This document shows positions 7,849 through 14,194 of a DNA stretch of 16,614 bases, piece by piece. The DNA comes from Clostridia bacterium (GTDB lineage Bacteria; Bacillota; Clostridia; UBA1381). Where the stretch lies: contig RQCD01000122.1 in assembly GCA_008668455.1 (NCBI GenBank), positions 1 through 16,614 of the forward strand, in the 5' to 3' direction. How positions within the stretch are numbered: position 1 is the first letter of the stretch; each line of letters starts with the position of its first letter. The notes beneath the pieces were generated by a model. It had not been told where the DNA came from. It was given only the letters and a program-made list of their open reading frames with translations, and made no database searches. The position numbers were made by a program, and so were the translations under genes.

Positions 7849-7877
7849 ATTATATATGACATTACCGCTATTTGCAA
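7849..7877 (-). promoter_or_regulatory. Housekeeping (sigma-A type) promoter of the acpP-rnc-smc-ftsY operon
   Basis: On the minus strand, -35 TTGCAA (7872-7877; 4 of 6 consensus bases), a 17-bp spacer and a perfect -10 TATAAT (7849-7854). The leader to the acpP ATG is about 40 nt. Immediately upstream lie A-tracts at 7881-7887, 7892-7896 and 7901-7906, placed like an UP element. Confidence 0.8.
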
Positions 7878-7880
7878 TAG

Positions 7881-7906
7881 TTTTTTTGAAATTTTTAATA
7901 TTTTTT
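7881..7906. promoter_or_regulatory. Phased A/T tracts between the divergent acpP and spoIID promoters
   Basis: Runs of seven, five and six T on the plus strand have centres near 7884, 7894 and 7903.5, a spacing of about 10 bp that matches the helical repeat. In-phase A-tracts bend DNA. They lie at about -40 to -64 relative to the predicted acpP start, where an AT-rich UP element would contact RNA polymerase. Confidence 0.5.
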
Positions 7907-7917
7907 GAGCATACCCT
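7888..7917 (+). promoter_or_regulatory. Candidate sigma-E (mother-cell) promoter of spoIID
   Basis: The -10-like CATACCCT (7910-7917) matches 7 of 8 positions of the B. subtilis sigma-E consensus CATACAHT. Fifteen bp upstream is GAAATTT (7888-7894), 5 of 7 to KMATATT. Transcription would start near 7924, leaving about 30 nt before the ATG. A second option, GCATACC (7909-7915), 14 bp and CATATGCT (7930-7937), has a poorer -10 and would start transcription inside the Shine-Dalgarno. spoIID is known to be sigma-E controlled in Bacillus. Confidence 0.45.
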
Positions 7918-7953
7918 GTCCCAGAAAATCATATGCTTAATTGGGTGATACAG

Positions 7954-8916
7954 ATGAAACGGATTTTATGCTTTTTATTAATTTTCTTATTTTGTACTTT
8001 GGGAATTCCTTATATGATTATACGTCAGTTTCAGGAACAAGGGAGCGCGGAAAACGGCGAACCGTATCCCACGGTATTGGTCTATCTGAAGGATGAAAAC
8101 CGGACAGAGGAAATGAACACCTCGCAGTATTTAAAAGAGGTGGTGGCAGCGGAAATGCCGGCACAGTTTCATGAGGAGGCGCTGAAGGCACAGGCAGTTG
8201 CTGCGCGTACCTATTTAGTAAACCGGGTCAAGGCTTCGAGAAAAACGGGTTCTGCCGAGGAGCACCACGGCGCGGATATTTGTACTGATTCGACCCACTG
8301 CAAGGCATGGATTCGGGAGGAAAAGCGGCGCGAGCTTTGGGGGAACGACGCAGATGCAAACTGGAAAAAGATTGCGGATGCGGTGGATTCCACTGCCGGC
8401 GTGCTGATTACCTATCAGAATGAGCCGATCAGCGCAGTGTTTCATTCCACATCTTCCGGCAGAACTGAGAATGCAAAGGATGTATGGGGCGGCGATGTTC
8501 CGTATCTGGTCAGTGTGCCGAGCGAAGGGGAGGAGCTGTCTCCGCGCTATCATTCCGAGCGCGTGCTCACGATTGAAGAATTTCAGCAGATTGCGCAGGG
8601 TAAGCTTTCCGGACTGGATTGGAGCAAGGGTCTGATCGGAGAGATTACCCGGAGCGATGCCGGAGGAATCCTGACGGTAGAAATCGGCGGTGTGCCGGTA
8701 AAAGGAACGGAATTCCGGTCTTTGTATGAGCTTCGCTCCACGCATGTGGATGCGCAGGTGACAGAGGATTCTGTGATCCTTTCGGTCACAGGCTTTGGTC
8801 ATGGCGTGGGCATGAGCCAGTATGGAGCAAATTATCTGGCATCAACCGGGAAAAGCTATGAGGAAATCTTAAAATACTATTATACAGGAGTCAATGTAGA
8901 AAAAAAGGGGGTGTGA
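7954..8916 (+). CDS. spoIID: Stage II sporulation protein D (septal peptidoglycan lytic transglycosylase)
   Basis: Mother-cell enzyme that cuts denuded glycan strands during forespore engulfment, working with SpoIIP and SpoIIM. Residues about 4-24 form one N-terminal membrane anchor (ILCFLLIFLFCTLGIPYMII). The SpoIID signature EVVAAEMPAQFHEEALKAQA contains the likely catalytic glutamate E60 (the equivalent of B. subtilis E88). The H-H-x4-C-x4-H-C cluster (HHGADICTDSTHC) resembles the zinc site described for C. difficile SpoIID. The C-terminal FGHGVGMSQYGANYLA motif is intact. ATG 7954 is chosen (320 residues) because GGGTGAT lies 4 nt upstream and the membrane anchor then begins MKRIL; ATG 7933 has no ribosome site. 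It is divergent from acpP and convergent with argS. No pairing with other sporulation genes is seen here. Confidence 0.95.
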   Translation: MKRILCFLLIFLFCTLGIPYMIIRQFQEQGSAENGEPYPTVLVYLKDENRTEEMNTSQYLKEVVAAEMPAQFHEEALKAQAVAARTYLVNRVKASRKTGSAEEHHGADICTDSTHCKAWIREEKRRELWGNDADANWKKIADAVDSTAGVLITYQNEPISAVFHSTSSGRTENAKDVWGGDVPYLVSVPSEGEELSPRYHSERVLTIEEFQQIAQGKLSGLDWSKGLIGEITRSDAGGILTVEIGGVPVKGTEFRSLYELRSTHVDAQVTEDSVILSVTGFGHGVGMSQYGANYLASTGKSYEEILKYYYTGVNVEKKGV

Positions 8917-8930
8917 CAAAGCACATCCCC
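8900..8930 (-). terminator. Rho-independent terminator of argS, overlapping the spoIID stop codon
   Basis: On the minus strand, GGGGATGTG (8922-8930) pairs with CACACCCCC (8907-8915), nine pairs including one G-U, around a 6-nt loop, and is followed by seven T (8900-8906). The arm includes the last spoIID codons and part of its TGA (8914-8916). The plus strand has no U run after the hairpin, so it mainly serves argS. Confidence 0.85.
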
Positions 8931-8943
8931 ATCTATCATGTTG

Positions 8944-10641
8944 TTACATTTCTTCTACTGTTTCAATTCCCAAAAGTAAAAGTGCATTCTTAATTACGCG
9001 TGTGGTTGCTGCAACAAGGGCAAGTCTTGCGGCTTTGGTATCCGGGTCAACATCCGATTTTAAAATAGGGCAGCTCGTGTAGAACTTATTAAAGGTTCTG
9101 GCAAGCGTGGTGACATAGCGGTTAATATAGAACGGCTCGTTCTTTTCTGCCGCATCCGAAACGGCAGTACCGAACGCTGCAAGCTTAGTCACAAGCGCAT
9201 ATTCATCATCTGAGGTGATTTTGGAATAATCAATTTCCGCTGTAACTTCTCCGGCACGGCGCAGAATGCTTCTTCCGCGTGCATAAGTATACTGCACATA
9301 GGGAGCGGATTCTACGTCAAAATCAAGCATGCTGTCCCAGGAGAATACAATATCCTTTTCCCGGCTGCTCTTTAGAAAAGTGTACAGAATTGCGCCGATT
9401 CCCACTTTTTCAGCAACTTCTTCCTTGTTCGGAAGATCAGGGTTGCTTTCTTTGATGATTTCCAGTGTTTTCTGTACTGATTCCTTTAATACATCCTCTA
9501 AGAATACCACATCTCCGTGACGGGTGGATAGCTTTTTATCCGGGAATTTTACTAGACCAAAGCCGACATGTACGCAGTCCTTTGCCCAGTCCCAGCCGGC
9601 TTTCTGCATAACGGCAAAAATCTGTTTAAAATGGAGCGCCTGCGGTGTTCCGACCACATAGATGTTTTTATAGAAATCATAGGTTCTGTGACGGTAGAGC
9701 GCAGCGGCAATATCACGCGTTGCATAAATGGTTGCGCCGTCCGATTTTAAGATAATGCAGGGCGGCATATTCTGTTCAGAAAGATCAACCACTTGTGCAC
9801 CGTCGCTTTCAGTTAGGAGTCCTTTTTCCGAAAGGATGTCTACAACCTCCTGCATTTTGTCGCTGTAAAAGCTTTCGCCTGCATAGGAATCAAAGCTGAC
9901 ACCCAGCTGATCATAAACGCGCTTAAATTCTACCAGGCTGACATCGCGGAAATACTGCCAAAGTGCGGTAGTTTCCTCGTCGCCTTCCTCTAATTTCTTA
10001 AAATAATCGCGTGCTTCTTCCTCTAATTCCGGATGCTTTTCCGCCTCCTCGTGGAATTTGACATATATTTTTAACAACTCATTGATCGGATCTTTTTCAA
10101 TCACCGAACGGTCGCCCCAGCGTTTATATGCGGAAATCAGCTTTCCAAACTGTGTTCCCCAGTCGCCCAGGTGATTGAGACGGACGGTATCATAGCCTAA
10201 GTATTCATAAATCCGCGCTAACGAATTTCCAACCGCTGTGGAAAAAAGGTGTCCGATATGGAACGGCTTTGCGATGTTCGGGGAGGAATACTCCACCAAA
10301 ACGCGCTTTCCTTTTCCGGTTTCAGATGCGCCGTAACGGTCTCCTTTTTCTCTGACCGCGTCTAATACCATTTTAGAAAATGCCTCCCGGCGGAAAAAGA
10401 AATTCAAATATCCGCCTGCTGCCTCTGCACGGTCGACATATTCATCTGCTGCAAACTGTTCCGAAAGCTCTTTTGCAATCAGCGGAGGCGCTTTCCGGAG
10501 TGTTTTTGCAAGCAAAAAGCAGGGAAATGCTAAATCTCCTAATTTCTGCTCCGGCGGTGTTTCCACTGCGCCTAAAATTGTAGCTTTGTCCAGACCGGTC
10601 ATGCCGGCAAGCTTTTCTGCAATATATTCTTTAAAATCCAT
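8944..10641 (-). CDS. argS: Arginyl-tRNA synthetase
   Basis: Class I synthetase that charges tRNA(Arg) with arginine, in the cytoplasm. It has the N-terminal Add-1 domain (about 1-100, including the PPEQKLGDLAFPCF region), the nucleotide-binding HIGH motif at 128-131 in SSPNIAKPFHIGHLFSTA, LNHLGDWGTQFGKLI just after it, and a KMSKS-equivalent KLSTRHGD near 370. The C-terminal anticodon-binding DALR domain ends in the family style (KNALLLLGIETVEEM). At 565 residues it is complete. ATG 10641 is preferred: GAGGA sits 9 nt before it, while the upstream ATG 10650 has no spacing to that site. It has its own promoter. The leader of about 25 nt is far too short for a T-box, so no tRNA-sensing riboswitch control is visible. 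Confidence 0.97.
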   Translation of the reverse strand: MDFKEYIAEKLAGMTGLDKATILGAVETPPEQKLGDLAFPCFLLAKTLRKAPPLIAKELSEQFAADEYVDRAEAAGGYLNFFFRREAFSKMVLDAVREKGDRYGASETGKGKRVLVEYSSPNIAKPFHIGHLFSTAVGNSLARIYEYLGYDTVRLNHLGDWGTQFGKLISAYKRWGDRSVIEKDPINELLKIYVKFHEEAEKHPELEEEARDYFKKLEEGDEETTALWQYFRDVSLVEFKRVYDQLGVSFDSYAGESFYSDKMQEVVDILSEKGLLTESDGAQVVDLSEQNMPPCIILKSDGATIYATRDIAAALYRHRTYDFYKNIYVVGTPQALHFKQIFAVMQKAGWDWAKDCVHVGFGLVKFPDKKLSTRHGDVVFLEDVLKESVQKTLEIIKESNPDLPNKEEVAEKVGIGAILYTFLKSSREKDIVFSWDSMLDFDVESAPYVQYTYARGRSILRRAGEVTAEIDYSKITSDDEYALVTKLAAFGTAVSDAAEKNEPFYINRYVTTLARTFNKFYTSCPILKSDVDPDTKAARLALVAATTRVIKNALLLLGIETVEEM

Positions 10642-10673
10642 CTGTACCATTCCTCATTTTTTAGTCTGTTCTA

Positions 10674-10702
10674 AGTATAACCCATTTTCAGGCATTTGTC
10701 AA
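10674..10702 (-). promoter_or_regulatory. Near-consensus sigma-A promoter of argS
   Basis: On the minus strand: TTGACA (10697-10702, perfect), a 17-bp spacer, TATACT (10674-10679, 5 of 6). It starts 5 nt after the end of the radA frame. No hairpin terminator is seen between radA and argS, so some read-through from the upstream directon is possible. Confidence 0.88.
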
Positions 10703-10708
10703 TAAAAT

Positions 10709-11812
10709 TTATGATCGGAGCATGCGCAGAGCGTCCGAAAGGTTCACTGCGCCGATTGCCTCAAAGCCGTCCGGAACATGAATTCCGGCAAGAGAGCGTT
10801 TCGGAACAACGGCACGCCGAAAGCCTAATTTTGCCGCCTCAAAAAGCCGTTTTTCCAGCTGAGACACCGCGCGCAGCTCGCCGCCCAAGCCAACCTCGCC
10901 GATAAAGAGCAGATCGCCCGGAATTGTAATATCCCGGAATCCGCTTGCAATTGCTGCGCAGACTCCTAAATCCACCGCCGTTTCCTCAATCCTTAAGCCG
11001 CCTGCAACATTAATGTAGATATCCGAATTGGAAAGCCGGAGTCCGGCGCGTTTTTCCAAAACGGCAATCATTAAAATAGCGCGGTTTAAGTCAATGCCGG
11101 AGGACATTCTCCGGGGATTTCCGAATCCGGTGGGCGCAACCAATGCCTGCACCTCGGCAAGAACGCCGCGGCTACCCTCCATGGCGCAGACGATGCTGCT
11201 CCCGGAATACTGCTCGTTCCGCCCCTCTAAGAGTGCGGCGGAGGGGTTTTCCACCTCGGAGAGTCCGTCTGAACGCATGTCAAATACACCGATTTCATTC
11301 GTTGAGCCAAACCGGTTTTTTACGGCACGCAGAATACGGAACGAAAGCTGGCGGTCGCCCTCAAAATAAAGCACACAGTCCACCATATGCTCTAACACGC
11401 GCGGACCGGCAAGCGCACCGTCCTTTGTCACATGTCCGACAATAAACATTGCAATATTATCTGCTTTTGCTAATTTCATAAAAGCATTGGTTGCCTCGCG
11501 CACCTGGGGTACGCTGCCGGGAGCGGAAGTGATCAGCTCACAGTTCATTGTCTGAATGGAGTCGATAATCACAATGTCCGGCTGTACCGACTGGATTGCA
11601 GAGAGAATACTCTCCACATTATTTTCCGACATCAGATATAAAAGCTCAGTGTCTACCCCTAAGCGTGCAGCACGCATCTTAATCTGACGCTCCGACTCCT
11701 CACCGGATACATATAGAATTTTCTGTCCGATTTTCTGACAAATCTGTAAAAGCAGCGTTGACTTTCCGATTCCCGGATCGCCGCCGACTAGAACCAGCGC
11801 TCCTTTTACCAC
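10709..11812 (-). CDS. radA: C-terminal ORF of the split radA (ATPase core and Lon-like domain)
   Basis: From GTG 11812 this ORF encodes 367 residues: Walker A GGDPGIGKST (10-19), a Walker B region (DIVIIDSIQTM), the KNRFG motif (AVKNRFGSTNEIGVFDM) and the Lon-protease-like C-terminal domain ending LSDALRMLRS. The GTG is preceded at 4 nt by AGGAGG, so independent or coupled initiation 24 nt after the TAA is physically possible. The AGGAGG is also part of the conserved LGGG codons, so it need not have evolved as a ribosome site. The product would lack the zinc finger and the LDRVLGG lead-in to the ATPase, and may be unstable or altered in activity. Confidence 0.7.
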   Translation of the reverse strand: MVKGALVLVGGDPGIGKSTLLLQICQKIGQKILYVSGEESERQIKMRAARLGVDTELLYLMSENNVESILSAIQSVQPDIVIIDSIQTMNCELITSAPGSVPQVREATNAFMKLAKADNIAMFIVGHVTKDGALAGPRVLEHMVDCVLYFEGDRQLSFRILRAVKNRFGSTNEIGVFDMRSDGLSEVENPSAALLEGRNEQYSGSSIVCAMEGSRGVLAEVQALVAPTGFGNPRRMSSGIDLNRAILMIAVLEKRAGLRLSNSDIYINVAGGLRIEETAVDLGVCAAIASGFRDITIPGDLLFIGEVGLGGELRAVSQLEKRLFEAAKLGFRRAVVPKRSLAGIHVPDGFEAIGAVNLSDALRMLRS

Positions 11813-11836
11813 ACCGCCTCCTAATACACGATCTAA

Positions 11837-12067
11837 TTAGCACATGCAGGTGTGAAAGCGCGTTTCGTCGCCCAGTTCGATTTCCTGAATTTTTTTCGGA
11901 TTTTTCCGGATTGCCACACTTCCAATGGACTTGGAAAGCTCCGGCTTTGCCGGGGAAATGATTGTCTCCTGCATGGTGTTCCAGGAATTGCAGGAGGGAC
12001 ATTTCCCAAGCCATTTTGCCGTTTGATAGCCGCATTCCGAGCAGATATAGCTTGTTTTTGTTTTCAT
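11837..12067 (-). CDS. radA: N-terminal ORF of the split radA (zinc-finger fragment)
   Basis: The 76-residue fragment carries the RadA zinc finger (CSECG and CPSC, with the conserved KWLGKCPSCNSWNTM) and the linker up to DETRFHTCMC, ending at TAA. Alone it has no ATPase domain. Its start ATG 12067 lies 12 nt after the ydjI-like stop, with AAAGGAAAA upstream as a modest ribosome site. Treat it as the 5' piece of radA, not as a separate gene. Confidence 0.65.
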   Translation of the reverse strand: MKTKTSYICSECGYQTAKWLGKCPSCNSWNTMQETIISPAKPELSKSIGSVAIRKNPKKIQEIELGDETRFHTCMC

Positions 12068-12079
12068 TTCGTTTTTCCT

Positions 12080-13384
12080 TTACTGAATGTCGTTTTCGTC
12101 AAAGGGATCGCCGCATTCCGGGCAGAATTTCGGGGGATTGCGGGGATCTTCCGGCTTCCAGCCGCATTTATCGCATTGATATACCGGTGCGCCGGACGGA
12201 CGCTTTGCGCCGCATTCTGAACAGAATTTTCCCTGATTGACTGCACCGCATGCACATTTCCAGCCGTCCTCCTGCGGTTTTCCGCATTCGGAGCAGAATT
12301 TTCCGGTGTTTCCGGTTTTTCCGCAGGAACAGGTCCAGCCGGATTGTGCCGGAGCCTGCGGCTGTGCCTGCTGACCCATGGAATAGAGGTTTGCAGCGGT
12401 ATTGCCGCCGGCATTCTGCGCCATGCTCATGCCGAAAAAGCCGCCCATTGCGCCCATTCCGCCCTCGTTCTTTGCAGCGTCCCGCATAGCCTGCGCCTGT
12501 GCACCGACAAGGCGTGCTGCCGCAATATTTGGGTTCTGTGTCATTGCATTTTCTTCCCATTCGGTGATTTTTTTGCGCTGATCCTCCGGAACAGAAACGG
12601 TGTTAAAGCTTAAGGATACAATCTCTAAACCGCGGCGTTCGTGCCATTCTGATAAAAGAACTTCTTTTAGTGCGCTTGAGATTTCAATGGTATGTGCCGG
12701 GATTTCGGAATAGGAAATCTTCATTGCAGAAATTTTTGCAAGCGCCGGCTGAAGTGCGCTTAATAATTCACCCTTTAGCATCTCGTCAATTTCTGAACGC
12801 TCATACACATCTGCCACATTTCCGCAGACATTCGTATAGAACAGGAGCGGATCGGTCAGCTTGTAGGAATAAACGCCGCTGCATCGAAGATCCACCGAAA
12901 GCTGATAGCCCAATGCCTCGTCCACTACTACGCGGAACGGAATCGGACTGGGTGTGCCGAATTTATTTCCGGTGATTTCTTTTGTGTTAAAATAGTAAAT
13001 TCTCTGATCTTTGCCCGGATCGCCGCCAAAGGTGAACCGCTTGCCGATCCGGGAGAAGGTTTTTTTAATTTCCTCTCCGAGCTTTCCATAAAAAATACTC
13101 GGCTCTGTGGAGGAGTCATATACAAATTCACCCGGCTCTGCACTGAATTCCACAATTTTTCCGGATTCTACAATTGCCATGCACTGCCCTTCGTTGATGG
13201 CAATCACTGAGCCGTTTGAAATCACGTTTTCCTCACCTTTTTTATTGGAGCTTCTCTTTCCGGTTCTTTTTTCGCCCTTTGCAGCCAATATATCTGCATC
13301 CAGACTCTCACAGTAGAAGAAGTCTCTCCATTGATCCGCTAAAACGCCTCCGAGTGCGCCTGCCCCTGCTTTTAATAATCCCAT
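12080..13384 (-). CDS. ydjI: SPFH/band-7 protein with three C-terminal zinc ribbons (YdjI-like)
   Basis: A stomatin/prohibitin-like membrane-associated scaffold of the 'virion core protein' family (COG4260 type). It begins MGLLKAGAGALGGVLADQW and has the family phrases NVISNGSVIAINEGQC and AEPGEFVYDSSTEPSIFYG; the SPFH domain spans about 55-300. A Gly/Ala/Gln-rich linker (about 300-350) leads to three zinc ribbons: CSCG with CSECG, CACG with CSECG, and CDKCG with CPECG. There is no obvious transmembrane segment, so it probably attaches through partners. In B. subtilis the homologue belongs to pspA-ydjGHI, a membrane-stress operon in which YdjG, YdjH and YdjI act with PspA. The order G-H-I is the same here. 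The start ATG 13384 has AAAGGATGA about 6 nt upstream. It is 434 residues long and looks intact. Confidence 0.87.
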   Translation of the reverse strand: MGLLKAGAGALGGVLADQWRDFFYCESLDADILAAKGEKRTGKRSSNKKGEENVISNGSVIAINEGQCMAIVESGKIVEFSAEPGEFVYDSSTEPSIFYGKLGEEIKKTFSRIGKRFTFGGDPGKDQRIYYFNTKEITGNKFGTPSPIPFRVVVDEALGYQLSVDLRCSGVYSYKLTDPLLFYTNVCGNVADVYERSEIDEMLKGELLSALQPALAKISAMKISYSEIPAHTIEISSALKEVLLSEWHERRGLEIVSLSFNTVSVPEDQRKKITEWEENAMTQNPNIAAARLVGAQAQAMRDAAKNEGGMGAMGGFFGMSMAQNAGGNTAANLYSMGQQAQPQAPAQSGWTCSCGKTGNTGKFCSECGKPQEDGWKCACGAVNQGKFCSECGAKRPSGAPVYQCDKCGWKPEDPRNPPKFCPECGDPFDENDIQ

Positions 13385-13404
13385 GTTATTTCATCCTTTC
13401 CGTA

Positions 13405-14184
13405 TTAATAATCTCCGCCCCGTCCGCCGTGTGTTTCGCCGGAGGAGGACGTGTGCGTTTGCGGTTCTTCCGGCTTTGCTGTCTGGGTCACAGTGCTGTA
13501 GAGAAAGATATTCTGCGAATCGGTCAGATTCATGCTGCCCGGCTTCATATAATCTGCGGCGGTATCCTGCCTGCGTACATTTTTCATTTGATGGAGCTTT
13601 ATGAGCATCACAATCAATCCGATCAAAAGAGCCGGAAGAATCCCCATTAAAAGAATCCCTCCGAGCAGCTCGCCCTGGGTGTAGTCCTCCGTGTCATAGC
13701 TGTCTGTTTCAGGCGGAAGTGATAAGATGTTTTCGCAGGTATCTGCATAAGCAGTAAATGCTCCGGCATAGTCATCCTTGCGCAGATAAGGAAGAATCGC
13801 GTCCTCTACTTCTGCAAGTCTTGTATTGCTCGGGAAAATGTCAATTCCGCTGCCGTGTGTCGTCAGGTGGTATTTCCGCGGATTTCTGGAAAGGTAGAGA
13901 AGAAGTCCGTCCTTTCCCTCGCCTGCGCCATAGCCGCCATAGTCAAAAATATCGTCTGCAGTGGACTGTGCATCTGTGCCGGAGAGCTGATCCTCTGTAA
14001 AAATTGCCACATCAAAATTGTATGTATCTCTGATACCGGAAAGCAGCTCCTCAATCTGTGACTTTTCCTCGGCAGAAAGAAAGCCTGCTTCATCAGTCAA
14101 AGCCGGATTTTGAAATTCTGCCGATACCGGAATGGAAAACATCAGACAAAGCAGCGCTAAAATCAGTAAGTTGCACTTTTTCAT
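13405..14184 (-). CDS. ydjH: TPM-domain membrane protein (YdjH/YgcG-like)
   Basis: A 259-residue exported membrane protein. It has a signal peptide (KK, then LLILALLCLMFSIPVSA, likely cleavage after A22) and an extracytoplasmic TPM domain (about 25-150) with the motifs LTDEAGFLSAEEKSQIEELL, GYGAGEGKDGLLLYLS and the RKYHLTTHGSG strand. One transmembrane helix lies at about 174-194 (GILLMGILPALLIGLIVMLIKL). The cytoplasmic tail ends in a Ser/Gly-rich GETHGGRGGDY, close to the GG-rich tails of this family. TPM domains have been proposed as phosphatase-like or as structural, so the reaction is uncertain. GGAGG 7 nt before ATG 14184 overlaps the stop region of the upstream ydjG-like gene (10-nt gap), a sign of coupled translation. 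Confidence 0.82.
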   Translation of the reverse strand: MKKCNLLILALLCLMFSIPVSAEFQNPALTDEAGFLSAEEKSQIEELLSGIRDTYNFDVAIFTEDQLSGTDAQSTADDIFDYGGYGAGEGKDGLLLYLSRNPRKYHLTTHGSGIDIFPSNTRLAEVEDAILPYLRKDDYAGAFTAYADTCENILSLPPETDSYDTEDYTQGELLGGILLMGILPALLIGLIVMLIKLHQMKNVRRQDTAADYMKPGSMNLTDSQNIFLYSTVTQTAKPEEPQTHTSSSGETHGGRGGDY

Positions 14185-14194
14185 ATTGTTCCTC

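Larger units (their letters stand above)
10709..12067 (-). pseudogene. radA: radA (DNA repair/branch-migration ATPase) interrupted by one in-frame TAA
   Basis: RadA/Sms processes recombination intermediates. Read straight through, the frame spans 452 codons plus stop, the normal family length, with no frameshift. It contains an N-terminal zinc finger (C9, C12, C23, C26), a RecA-like core with Walker A GGDPGIGKST, the RadA-specific KNRFG motif and a C-terminal Lon-like domain. Codon 77 (11837-11839) is TAA. The surrounding residues read HTCMC-stop-LDRVLGGG, where the family has (S/H)TG-x-x-E-LDRVLGGG, so at least one conserved Gly is Cys and the Glu codon is a stop. GGC to TGC and GAA to TAA are both G-to-T changes. 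Everything on either side looks under normal selection, so this is a very recent lesion, a split gene with reinitiation, or a sequence error. It follows ydjI by 12 nt in the same directon. Confidence 0.8.

Noticed and set aside
8215..8802. 195-residue minus-strand ORF opposite spoIID
   Set aside because: It is antisense to a clear SpoIID with intact motifs, and the translated sequence resembles no family.
10642..10708. T-box riboswitch in front of argS
   Set aside because: The promoter is directly upstream and leaves a leader of about 25 nt, too short for any T-box structure.
11837..11839. Selenocysteine or pyrrolysine recoding at the radA stop
   Set aside because: The codon is TAA, not TGA or TAG, and the position aligns with a conserved glutamate. 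No recoding element is evident.
12168..12560. 130-residue minus-strand ORF within the YdjI-like gene
   Set aside because: It is an alternative frame of the zinc-ribbon region; its Cys/Arg-rich look comes from shifted zinc-ribbon codons.
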